A stretch of 64,000 nucleotides of DNA from Gibbula magus (taxonomy: Eukaryota > Mollusca > Gastropoda > Trochida > Trochidae), in assembly GCA_936450465.1 (NCBI GenBank), contig OW388289.1, forward strand, positions 75,752,593 to 75,816,592. The letters run 5' to 3'. Shown here piece by piece: positions 50,226 through 61,199 of the stretch. Position numbers and translations under genes: made by a program. Position 1 is the stretch's first letter; every line of letters starts with the position of its first letter. The notes under the pieces were generated by a model that did no database searches, was not told the DNA's origin, and saw nothing but the letters and a program-made list of their open reading frames with translations.

Positions 50226-50575
50226 CTACCTCATTCCAGTGGACTGAATTGTTATTCTTATTCGTCTACTTAGAGCTTATCTGTGATATATATTCTCCAC
50301 GGGGCATTCATGTATACGGAAAGTGCTTTTATTTTATAAGTCTAAATGAATCTTTATCATGTTTGCATTTGACTACATTTGTTATTGGTAGTGCACCACA
50401 TCCTTTTTATGCCTTTATTATATTTTGGAAGAAATGTTCTTTCCTTTCAGTCTTACACTGCTGTATTTCCCTCACTGTGCTTACAGGAGTGTGCTTCCAT
50501 GTAACTGTTGTTTCAAGTCACTCGAATGAATCATTATGATGAATTAATGTTCAAAATAAAGTTGAAATCAATGGT
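50226..50575 (+). other. FAN1 3' UTR with poly(A) signal
   Basis: Sequence after the TAA at 50223-50225 has no coding signal. AATAAA lies at 50555-50560, giving a 3' UTR of about 350 nt. Confidence 0.6.
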
Positions 50576-50608
50576 AATGGCAGTAGTGCATTGTGTTATC
50601 CCTACCTT

Positions 50609-50945
50609 TGTGTGCAGACTCCTTGGCCAATGGGGATTCCAAATAGGGTCACAGGGGTCACACCTATTTTCATCTTCCTCTTCAGGTCTAGAGAGCTGAA
50701 AAGTTGTGTGCAGACTCCTTGGCCAATGGGGATTCCGAATTGTAGATTTTGTGACCCTGTGACCTCAAATAGGGTCACAAGGGTCTCATCCTTAAAAACC
50801 TATTTTCATCTTCTTCTCCAGTTCCAAAAGGTCTAGAGAGCTGAAAAGTTGTCTGCAGACTTCTTTAATAGGGATTCTAAATTGTAGATTTGGTGACCCT
50901 GTGACCCCAATTGTGAGTCATTAGCATCACAATCTAAAAACCTAT
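50609..50945 (+). repeat. imperfect tandem repeat with GCAGACTCCTTGGCCAATGG
   Basis: Three degenerating units at about 50609, 50706 and 50850. They also share GTGACCCTGTGACC and AGGTCTAGAGAGCTGAAAAG blocks. No gene is seen. Confidence 0.75.
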
Positions 50946-51099
50946 TATTTACTTGTCAACATTGTATTACTTGAGTCGGGGCTGCTATCAGTTTTTGTGC
51001 AGTTTGCCGCCATCACATTTTATTTTGGCTATAACTTTTTTCCAATAAGGTTTCAAGAACTCATATACATACATACATAATTTCCTACTTATACCCCTG

Positions 51100-51830
51100 G
51101 GGAATTTTTTGACATGTTTACATTCAAGGTCAAAGGTCAAGGTCACGAGTTCCCAAAACTATGTGCTATTAGGTTCTTATTTGGTGTATATCAACAATGG
51201 AGAAAGGCCAAGATTTGAAAAGGTTTTCGCTAAAATCCGTCAACGGTCAAGGTCACCACTAAAGCATGCTCTTGTGAAAATGCCTTATTTCAACTATTAA
51301 AACTTTGAACCATTACATGATTGCTATATACAATGAAAAATGATCATTGATTGTGTGACCTTGAAGGTAAAAGGTCAAGGCCACGAGATATGGTCAAGAT
51401 TACCAGTTCTGAAATCACTAAATAACTTTTTTCCAAGAAGATTTATAACACCTCATATACATAGTTTCTTTCTTGTACACCTGGGGAACTATTTTGACAT
51501 GTTCACATTCAAAGTCAAAGGTCAAGGTCATGAGTTCTGAAATCACTAAAAAAATCCTTGTAGAGGCGATAACCTCAAATTTTGTTGTGCTATCAGACTC
51601 CTATGTGGTACATATCAACTGTGCGAAAGACCAAGATTTGGAAAGGTTTTCGCTAAAATACGTCAAGGTCACAGTGAGGTCACAACTTAAAAAAGATTAT
51701 GTGAATATGCCTTAATATTTTAACTATGAACACTTTAAATCATTACATGATTGTTACACACAATGACCTTGATGGTCAAATGTCAAAGGTCAAGGTCATG
51801 AGATAAGGGTTAAGGCAATGTTAACCCTTT
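51100..51830 (+). repeat. dispersed repeat rich in AGGTCA half-sites
   Basis: Repeated blocks such as AGGTCAAAGGTCAAGGTCA (51126 and variants near 51363, 51513, 51783) lie within about 200-bp degenerate units. These units also share ATTACATGATTG, GACCAAGATTTG(A/G)AAAGG and TTTTCGCTAAAAT. No coding capacity. Confidence 0.75.
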
Positions 51831-52608
51831 GATCCAATTGATCTAATCAGAAATAGGTTTTAAGAACAAGACCTCAGTGATGATTCAACTTGATAGTAAT
51901 AACTCCAATGATGAACAACTTTTTGTTAAGAAATTTATTGTTGCTGTGGAGAAGGCGGAACAGGGAAAGGCGAGACTCAAGTTTTGGGGCTGCTCTGCTT
52001 TTGCAGTATCCCGCAAACGCTAATCTAGTAAATCAATGAATCCCTGATGAGCTACCGAGCCCATAGTCCAGCATGCTAGACGTCTTTTGGGTGCGCAGTC
52101 ATCGCACATAAACCGAAGTTAAGATTATCTGAACTACCGAGCCCATTGCTCTATTTTACTTTAATTTATTGTATGGGTAATATAAACAATAACCAAATCG
52201 TACCTGGGAATGACAGATTATCTTTCCCGAGTTATATGAATTGTGTAATTTTCTCGCTAAAGATCGATAATCTGTCTTTATTAGTTAGTGTCTAAATAAT
52301 ATACTGATCATCCGATATTGTCTATAGTATGTGAACTCATCTTAACTAATGATACTGTCAACATCATGATGACTACAATGAAAGTTTGAGATGAAATGAT
52401 TCTATAATTAATATGAAAGGGAATTAAGCTCACCTATCATTATATTCAGTGTGACACCAAAGTTTCTCATCAAACATTACATTATCATCAACTAATGTGT
52501 TATTATATAACTGTCTATGTAACATATATGATGACACCTAGAACCAACACAATATGCTACCTCATTATCAGTCCACAAACTATGTTTCCAAGAGATAGAC
52601 ACCTTTAA

Positions 52609-52963
52609 AGGGGCAGTAGCACATTTTTTTCAAATTTTATTTTTTCAAATTTCCCATTTATAATGATAGTTTATGTCATTTATATTAACTTTAGAGGGTA
52701 AAACATCTTATGACACAAACTAATTATCTGCAGTGGTAATAACAATGTTGTGTATAGCCCAAAAATTGCATGGCCGCCATTTTATTGTGAACACATTTTA
52801 TTATTTCAAATGACAAAAATGATTCCCATGGCTTTAAGGTACCATGTACACTCATTTTTTAACTTGATTTTCTGAAAAGAGAAGGGTGTTTTACTATTGG
52901 TGAAATTATTTTTCAAATACATTTCATCGACTTATTTGAGCAAAAAAACGTGCTACTGCCCCT
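52609..52963 (+). mobile_element. 355-bp TTAA-flanked MITE, copy A
   Basis: Ends read AGGGGCAGTAGCAC and its inverse, with TTAA at both flanks (52605-52608 and 52964-52967). This suggests piggyBac-type mobilisation. An internal GGCCGCCATTTTATTG matches the YY1 core (CCGCCATNTT). It has the same length as copy B and lies in the opposite orientation to it. Confidence 0.88.
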
Positions 52964-53276
52964 TTAATGTTAGGCTGAATATTGCAACAGATAATGAATG
53001 GATACTTGAGCAGCAACTGTCCAAAAAAGCAAATAAAATGTTAAGTGACTCCATTTCACATATTTTTTTCAGAATATTCTTCACTGCCCTCTGGACCAAT
53101 GAGTAGAACAAACAGGTTTCGTCAATCATTTTTTCTGAAAAGTATATATGCCTTTAATGGGAAAAAATTGGAATGCTTTTTTATCATCAATTTACACAAG
53201 TGTATATAATGTTTATTTTTTTATGCTGGAGAACTGTATTAGATGTAATGTAAATTTCCCTCGGGATAATAAAGAA

Positions 53277-53372
53277 TTATCTTATCTTATCTTATCTTAT
53301 CTTATCTTATCTTATCTTATCTTATCTTATCTTATCTTATCTTATCTTATCTTATCTTATCTTATCTTATCC
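53277..53372. repeat. (CTTAT)n microsatellite
   Basis: About 19 pure CTTAT pentamers following CTCGGGATAATAAAGAATTA. That preceding sequence resembles the 3' end of a retroelement whose tail may have seeded the array. Confidence 0.95.
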
Positions 53373-53689
53373 ATACTGTACTATCATCAGATTCACTGAA
53401 ACTACCTTACACTTTCTCTGGTACTCATGTTTCAACACAGAAAGTGAACTTTAATCAGAACAAATTCGTTCTTCTCTTTGAAACGTTTACATTCAACAGA
53501 CGTAAGGGCTGACAAAAACAGGGAAGTATCCTTTCACAGAAATTAGAGGTGTAAACGGATTTTTTTTAGCTTGATAACAATGATCGGCTCAGATATTCTC
53601 CTTAAAAATGGCGTCATTTTTTACCATGAGCTCTTTCCGCAAATGACAGTCAAAAAGGCGTTCTAGTTACATCGCACGGGATCTGGTCA

Positions 53690-53795
53690 AATGGGCCTAA
53701 GGATGAAAAGGCAGATAAAAAAGTCAAAAGGGCCGAGTGAAAAAGTCAGAAGGGCCGAAGTAAATAGTCATAAGGGCCGAGGAAAAAGGGCCGAA
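53690..53795 (+). repeat. degenerate tandem repeat around AAAAGTCA(A/G)AAGGGCCGA
   Basis: Four to five units of about 22-26 bp, each containing GGGCCGA. Not coding. Confidence 0.7.
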
Positions 53796-53799
53796 AATA

Positions 53800-55300
53800 A
53801 AAATTATTATATATTCATTGTATTCAACCTACAGTTGATAGTTGTAATACCTTTACTTAGCCAAGTGATCCCAATCAATTCCAAAATTATTATATTTATT
53901 ATATATTCGTGAAATTTATATAAGATCAACAATGATAGGCCCACACAGGGACTCGATATATCATATCAAGTAGATTTCTCGGAGTGTATACAGATTATCG
54001 AGAATGATTTATTCTATTTGAAACACAAAGCCCTTATTATTATTACATATTTAGTAAAACGTATGCTACTCAAAATTAATGCTTGAACAATAATATTAAC
54101 AATATGATTCCTAATTATTTCCTTGTCTTTGTTTTTCAAAGAACATCAATGCAATAAAGAAGATTTAAAGATTCATATGAAATTAAACGAAAGTTTAAGA
54201 AGCGACCGTAAAATATATACAATACGCCAACATATGTCCCACGATTGGTAGCTATAAGCATCCCCTTCAGCATGTCTTTTTAATGGTAATTTTCAATATA
54301 ATGATACAAAAAACTTCATTTGGAGTGTCGGTCGTTCAATTAATATGCCACTGTTTGTGAAACTACGTATACAAACTAACCCTGTATACCACATTCTCTG
54401 ACAGCCAGCTTGTGAACATCCACGTTTAATCATCCGTACAAAAAACATCAACTCTCTGTAACACATACACATTTGAAAACCTTATACAAGATATACATAA
54501 TGTCATGAAATTCTTTCAAATGCATGAAGACCAAACCACTTGTCGTCCTCATTTGGAGCTGGAAAATATTTTTGTTATCCTTGTTGACTTGGCTGATCTC
54601 TAATTATATAATGACATCACCGCTGTCACGTTCCGTTCAATCTTGCATGTGCATATTATGTTAAAAAAACGTTATGCCCGTTCTGTTCCCTTCCTGAAAG
54701 TACACACTTGGTTTTTGCCTGTGGCTGTGGGGTTATTTAATAGTCAAAGATGCACACCAGACCAAAACTATTGAAATTCATGAAGACTTTTGTTATTTTT
54801 AGTTTTATTAATTTCTATTTTCTATAATAGGCGAGTTTCGACAAATGTCAATCAAGTGATTTATACAACGACATTTGATACATAAATACAAATGTATGTT
54901 TTAACCAATTTCATAATGTATTTGTCCTAAGAATAATATTTCTAATTGTATGTTGCCTTTATAATATAGATATATATATTACATGTTTACCCACTCAAAC
55001 TATGTCTACTTCACTTGTAGATTTTAAAATTCTCTTCTGCATGACATTGTGTTATGTATTTTGTCGATTATGTTGAGAGGACTTCTATAAGTTTTACAAA
55101 CTTGTGCCCAATCCATTTCTGAAATGAATAAACTATGTTTTCAATTAATTTTAATCGTGTATGTCGAAACCACACATATAGTCGTATTTCCATAACATTC
55201 GTCATCATCTAAACTTATAGAATATGTCATTCGTCATAATTGAAACATTATTCTTATTTCTAAGATGCCTAGCGGTTAGAACAATCATAAAAAAAATACT
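53800..55300. other. gene-free stretch
   Basis: AT-rich, without a conserved frame, RNA gene or repeat that I can name. Confidence 0.4.
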
Positions 55301-55758
55301 TTATTACTCAACCGTGGTGAGATCACTCATTAGATAACAATAAGTTGGTTACACACATGTGTGATACCACCGCGTGCTGCCGTAACGTCATAATCGGCGC
55401 GTTACGTCATAGTCGTTTTTGGTTGACGTCACAATGTAAGCCGCGCAACTACAATAGCGGGTGACCTATTTGCAAGTAAGCGTCACTAAAAACGATTTTA
55501 TTGAAATTCAGAGCTATTTACATCATTGAGTAATAAATAAAATACTAAACTCGGTCCCGTTTTATAACATGTTTATGAAACTCGTGAATGGCATCGGTAT
55601 TTAACTCGCTTTCGCTCGTTTAAATACCAAACCATCCACTCTTTTCATAAACATGTTATCAAACGGGACGTCGTTTTGTATTCTATATTTATTACTCAAC
55701 AGTGGTGAGATCACTCATTAGATAACAATGAGTTGGTTACACACATGTGTGATACCAC
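55301..55758. mobile_element. composite repeat: 70-bp direct repeats flanking a hairpin
   Basis: Direct copies (TTATTACTCAAC...GTGTGATACCAC) lie at 55301-55370 and 55689-55758. Between them an inverted repeat has arms at about 55527-55579 and 55640-55696 (ACATGTTTATGAAA and inverse). The repeat-start motif TTATTACTC also occurs inverted at the inner hairpin arm. Confidence 0.65.
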
Positions 55759-56077
55759 AGTGGAGACAGGCGAGCGTACTACGAGCACGCACGTGGTGCA
55801 TCTAATTTTAGCTCGCATCAATCGCGTCACGCAGACCGAACCGGACGTTCTTCAAACCGGAGTCCCGCAGGGCGACAGACCAATCAACGTGAAGAGCTTG
55901 GGAACAATCAATATAGGTCACGACCATATTAGGTAAAGTGCGGGTCCTGGAATGTAAAGGGATGGTCATGTGACATTAACTCTCAAAACGCTTTGTTGAG
56001 ACAGATGTGTGTCGGGTATGCAGACTGTGATATCATAGGTGTTGTGGAGACCCATTTACGAAATTAGAAACAATTAA

Positions 56078-56432
56078 AGGGGCAGTAGCACGTTTTTTTC
56101 GCTAAAATAAGTTGATGAAATGTATTTGAAAAATAATTTCACCAATAGTAAAACATCCTTCTCTCTTCGGAAAATAAAGTTTAAAATTAGTGTACATGTT
56201 TCGGTAAAGCCATGGGCATCGTTTTTGTAATACAAAATAATAAATTGTGTTCACAATAAAATGGCCGCTATGCAATTTTTGCTTTATACGCAACATAATT
56301 TTTACCACTACAGATAATTTGTTTGTGTAATAAGATGTTTTACCCTCTAAAGTTAATTTAAATGACATAAACTATCATTATAAATGGGAAATTTGAAAAA
56401 ATAAATTTTGCAAAAAACGTGCTACTGCCCCT
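56078..56432 (-). mobile_element. 355-bp TTAA-flanked MITE, copy B
   Basis: Same ends as copy A (AGGGGCAGTAGCAC), TTAA on both sides (56074-56077 and 56433-56436), same length, opposite orientation. It lies inside a LINE endonuclease frame that reads on at the far side, which supports TTAA as the duplicated target. Confidence 0.88.
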
Positions 56433-56559
56433 TTAAAGTACATGGGTATACTTGGTTTGGACACAATCGTGATATGCTGCACGTACCAGCCCCTAGAGGT
56501 TCGGGACGGGGAGGTGTTGGATTTTTAATAAAAGATGAACTACTTATGTCTCGTTTACA

Positions 56560-57440
56560 CTAGACCACGATAAGGCCACGATTACACCGATCTGATACGA
56601 ACCAATTATCGCAGTAGATCTTTATGATCGTGCCACTTTTTATATATTTTTTTCGTTTTTGAACGTTCTGTTACGTTTTAATACGTTGCAATTCGACCTA
56701 GTACGCATTAGTACGAGTTAATATCCGAAGTGTTGCCCTTCAGAGAAGATGTGTTACGAATGCTTGACGATCTATAGCGACCGTTAACGATCATTACGAT
56801 TCCATCATACGATCTGTTCCAAATTTCCAAAGCCATTTTGTAACAGGGAAATGACTGTGATGTAGGGTATTAGAGAGAGGACACAAGCTGTGTGTTAGTT
56901 TGGTGGTCAGTCATTTGAAAGTATGAATATTAGCTTTAGCTTACAACGAATTCACTTCTAGTCACATATTTCATACTTTGTTCCTTCATTAGTCTGAAGT
57001 TTTGTCAATCAATCTAGACTCTTCTTACAGGACAGATTGATATTGTCTAAGTACTGTATGCATTTTGCTGAGATGCTGAAATTTCACGAATAGAACTTCA
57101 GATAATTTTTAAGGTTACGGGTATTATATTTTAACCCCTTACTTAACTAAGACCAGCACTACAGAAAAAACTCAGACAACTGAAATCTGTGTGTCTCACC
57201 TGTTTAAGTTGAATTGATTATTTCGAATTTAATGCAATCTTGTAGTGAATAACTGAATAATTTGATGATTTTATTTGGTTAGTATACCATTATCTTAAAC
57301 TTACAAGGCTATTAAAATTCCCCCGTGGTCATTGCACAAAACAACCTTAACACTAAGGTTAGCCTGAGTACCATCTTTTAACATTGCACTTAGGCTACCT
57401 TTGTGACTTTAGGTCACCTTAGTGTTTCGTGCAAGCGGAC
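56560..57440. other. unassigned insert inside the LINE remnant
   Basis: AT-rich sequence without coding signal. At 57335-57425, TTGCACAAAAC...ACTAAGG is partly inverted as CCTTAGTGTTTCGTGCAA, a small fold-back structure. Confidence 0.4.
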
Positions 57441-57539
57441 CCTGATGTCGTGATTGTTTCCGAGAAAGCCTATACAGGTGATCACTTAACCCTGTTTTGA
57501 TGTTTCCTGCTCCACCAGGGTACTTTCAACCGCATGGTT

Positions 57540-59760
57540 GCCACATATACTCTGATTGCATGATATGCGTACACCTCGCATCACGCTATAAATATCCAGT
57601 ATTAAAAAATGAATAAAACAAAGTGCTGTGTTTTGTAATAACTGGATTCCTTTGTCTTACTTGATAACTTTCTTAACAAGTCAGATTATTAATTGATAGG
57701 ATATTGAAGTTCATTTCTTTCAAAAGCAATCAGAACAGATTATGATAATTAATAGCTACATAAATGACTTTCCTCGTCCATTCCTCAGGTGAAATGATAG
57801 TTACATTTAATTGTTCATGACACCTGTTCAAAATCCAAACTACTTCCAGTCTAAATACACCTAAAAAATGATGAAAACCAAATAAAACAGCAATATAGAT
57901 GTAAAGATATCTATTAAAAATGTCTAAAGGTTACCAATGGTGTAAGTTCTGTTGTCTTAAAGTGTTCAAAGAGGTTGTCAATCATGCACATCAAACATGC
58001 CACTGACAACATTTTAAACTTCACATTCTGGAATTATTCCTGCTAAGAAACTTCTGATGTCACTATTTGAAGTAGCTCCTTTTGAGCAAATGGCAGTGGG
58101 ACATTGCCATGTTAGTGGCAAACACTTATTTTAATTAAAAGAAATGCACTTATCATAAACACTTGATGCCAGTATGAACAAGGCTGTTGATTTTCCAATT
58201 TGCTACTGTGTAGATGGCGGGAGTTGAACTTGAAATTCTAAGCTCTTTAAACCGAACATTCTGAGGAATGAGTTGAGAGAGCAAGCTTGTGTTGCTCTAT
58301 TTATAGTCATACCATCTCTGCCTCAATTTAACGCTTGTCAGGAAGTCATATTTTTCATATGGCATGATGTAAGAATAAAAAATGTAAAATGTAAAAATTT
58401 GATGGTTTATAAATTGGAGAAAACACTACTCCTCGATCTTCTATAAAAAAAACAAGACTACTCCTCAGATTTTAATTAGGGTTTTCTACGAACAGAAGAC
58501 CTCGGAGCCACGTTTTCCCCTTCACCTAGAAATCAGTTCATGTTTATGCAGGTGGATAAATATCAGGGAATCGTTTCACAAATCAACCCTACTACGGTTA
58601 ACTCCTCCCTATCCAGGACCACTCACACATACGATTTATCTGCATATATACATTAAATAAAAACGTTTCCCATAGATCGCCACGTTAAATTTTTCACAAT
58701 TTTGTCTATATGTTGTTCAAATTACTGTAATTCTCTAGATAGAAAACGGAAAATAAAACATAAATAATGAAGATGATTCCTCACAACCTCGATAAATGTG
58801 AATTTAATCAGATAAAAATCGTATCTATGAAAAATATTTATCCTGGACTTAATTAACATGCAAGTCTATGGAAATCACGTCACCGTCCGTTAACTTATGG
58901 CACGGCACTGTATATATATATCATAACGGAAAGGTGCATCTGGCCTGGTAATGTACGTCCGGTCGCAAAACACAATGCATAAACACATGTCACTGCACAT
59001 GACCCTATGTCACTGTGACCATATGTCACTGTGACCTTATATAGGCCTAACCGGGTTTGTTATGCCACACTGTTTTACCTCGCGACCTTGAATTCTGTAT
59101 GATGAAACTGTTTGTGTGAAGCTCGTTATCACTATAAGTGGTGTTTAGGTCAGGAAATGAGGATTATTCTTGGAGATTACAGTCAAGATTCAAGGTTTGT
59201 TATCTGAATTTTAATCAGAGTATGTAAAGGCGTAGTTCCTAATTACGCAGCATGATCGTGCTCGCATTTACATTGTAGACTGTAACCGGAAATTATTTCT
59301 GTTTCAGTATACCATTTTCTTCACTTTATTTTCTTTGCTGTCCGTTATAAATAATTCACTGAGTTGCAAATATATGAAATGATAGGCTACACACTGTGTC
59401 TGCCCAAGCATTATAACATTAAAGGTACATCCATTGTGTTGTTGGGGGTCACATATTGCAAACGTTATAAATGGTGTTATTTTATCGAGAGGTACCGACT
59501 GTTACCGAAAACCATCATTTTGATGATAGAAGACTTAGCATATTGACGATGTGAAGGTAAAAGTAGTGATTTCTGATCGAAAACCGGACAATGCACAGCG
59601 TGTGGCGCGCGCCAATGAGTCAAACGTAATTTCATAATTTTCTTTCAGGAAAATTGATAATCGAAACCGGACCTTTAGTCTTTATATAGTTCTATAACCT
59701 TTCAGACAAAGGCAGATTAACGTATACACTTTATAGCATTGAATAGTATCGTCTGCTTTC
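57540..59760. other. gene-free stretch
   Basis: AT-rich sequence. The only structure noted is a short repeat of ATGTCACTGTGACC near 59005-59035. Confidence 0.4.
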
Positions 59761-59776
59761 TCAGGCGTTTGCCGCC

Positions 59777-59800
59777 GAAGTCTCGCCTTTACGAGACTTC
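59777..59800. repeat. perfect 9-bp hairpin
   Basis: GAAGTCTCG and CGAGACTTC enclose a 6-base loop. It lies next to GGCGTTTGCCGCCG. Related sequence (AAAGGCGAGACT...GCAAACGC) occurs near 51965-52020, so this is probably part of a dispersed repeat. Confidence 0.55.
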
Positions 59801-59867
59801 AGTCTTTCCACTCAGAGTATCCATTTGCCAGCTCCCATATCGATTATAGGTAAATTTAGGACTTTTT

Positions 59868-60625
59868 TTCCGAGAACTTTTTTTCCGGACACCCCCATAT
59901 CACATTACTCCCGCGCTAACTCCAGTAATTAACCCGCTCATTGTTTCAGTCGCTGTCGCCCAGTCAACAGTTCGTTTCCCCACCCTCCAATCCCTATATA
60001 TAATCCAAGGTTAATCTGCCTTTTTAGTTTACGGTTGCGTTAATAGTTTCCTTTGTGAAATAATTTATAAGGGTTATCATAGTCATTTAATGCAATTCAC
60101 GCTGTCTTGGACTTTCGAGTTGCATGTTTGGTGTACATGTAGCCATCTAACACCATCTTTAACCCACCCTTGTTTGTCTGAATTACTTCCATGATGTAAT
60201 GGTTAATATTGACTTTCATTGCATCTATATAGCCTCAGTTGGAAGCCAGTGTTTTCATTTACAATAACCAGACAAAGGTTGAGTTCATTCACTCAGAAAA
60301 AATCACATGAGACTCACATCACATATACCCTTGATTGGTGCTTAATCAATCCCTGATTAATCCTTATTTAATATAACATGTGATTCAATAGATTGAGATA
60401 AACTCACATTTTCTTAATTCTTAATCAATCCAAAATGCCTCTTAAAGTAAAGTTTTAAAGTTAATTATCCATATTTAGATATCACAACATCCTTCTTGAT
60501 ACCTCAAGTACAAACAATTCATGTTTTCTTAACAATATCTTTGATGTTAATGTCTATTTAACCTGTTTTTATAGTAATAGGACTTTTTTTCCGGAGGACT
60601 TTTTTACCGGTACTTTTTTTCCTAT
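59868..60625. repeat. GGACTTTTTTTCCGG repeats bounding about 750 bp
   Basis: GGACTTTTTTTCCG-type blocks occur as a pair near 59870-59905 and as a triplet near 60580-60625, in direct orientation. They could be ends of an unidentified element. No coding capacity between them. Confidence 0.45.
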
Positions 60626-60769
60626 AATCTGTGGTTAGCACATGTATTAGTTTTTAGAGATGTTGTTATTAGACCCTTAGATTAGCCATGAGGCAATTTA
60701 GCAGTGTTTTTCTAGGGGGTCTGTGGTGAATGAGCCCACTGATGGCGAACGTGTTGCGTGCTGGTGAGA

Positions 60770-60910
60770 TGGTCACGTGACTCGGACTGGGCGCAAGCCC
60801 AGCGATGTGGTCATGTTTTAGACAGGGGATTCCCCCTTTTGACACGTGATCGTTGATTGGCTGTTTCATTCTCGTTCTTGTTTTGGACCCCGCCCACTAC
60901 AAAGACGTCA
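60770..60910 (+). promoter_or_regulatory. promoter-like cluster
   Basis: Within 140 bp there are two CACGTG-type E-boxes (TCACGTGAC near 60774, ACACGTGAT near 60842), an inverted CCAAT box (GATTGGCTG near 60853), a GC box (CCCCGCCC near 60889) and a CRE-like GACGTCA (near 60905). The surroundings are AT-rich, so this GC-richer cluster stands out. It may drive the downstream SLC22 gene 2.6 kb away or an unseen transcript. Confidence 0.35.
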
Positions 60911-61199
60911 TGGTCCATTACCAAGTTCGAGACAACGCAGCCTACAGACATCAATCCCACAGACGATTTAATTGTGTTGCAGAGGTTTGGACGTCTTGGA
61001 CCAGGCAATAGACGATTTTTCCAGAGTTGTGTTGTACTGGAAATCCGGGATCGATTCCTTGATCCCCAAGGGCACTACACTGGGATTATCGGACTTTAGA
61101 TCTGTAGATGTGTGGGGGGGGGGACAACGATTACAATCAGAAAATACTAACATGTATTACCATTAATTCATTTGTTACTTTTTTGTATTCTTCATAAAG

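Larger units (their letters stand above)
55930..57535 (+). pseudogene. LINE endonuclease remnant split by insertions
   Basis: A second non-LTR element. 55939-56073 encodes CGSWNVKGWS, then DIIGVVETHL, the asparagine and glutamate blocks of an apurinic-type endonuclease. After the 355-bp MITE, the same frame family continues at 56433-56560 with GYTWFGHNRDMLHVPAPRG and GGVGFLIKDELL. A possible further piece (DVVIVSEKAYTG) lies at about 57440-57480 after roughly 880 bp of unrelated sequence. There is a stop codon just before the MITE. No reverse transcriptase is present in the window. Confidence 0.7.

Noticed and set aside
53148..53399. 83-codon frame ending in LSYLILSYLI repeats
   Set aside because: The second half is the CTTAT microsatellite; the first half matches nothing.
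55301..55758. Solo or paired LTRs
   Set aside because: The repeats are only 70 bp, lack TG...CA ends and flank no primer-binding site or coding sequence.
60669..61166. Overlapping frames of 60-80 codons on both strands
   Set aside because: No recognised domain; they overlap the promoter-like cluster and contradict each other in frame.
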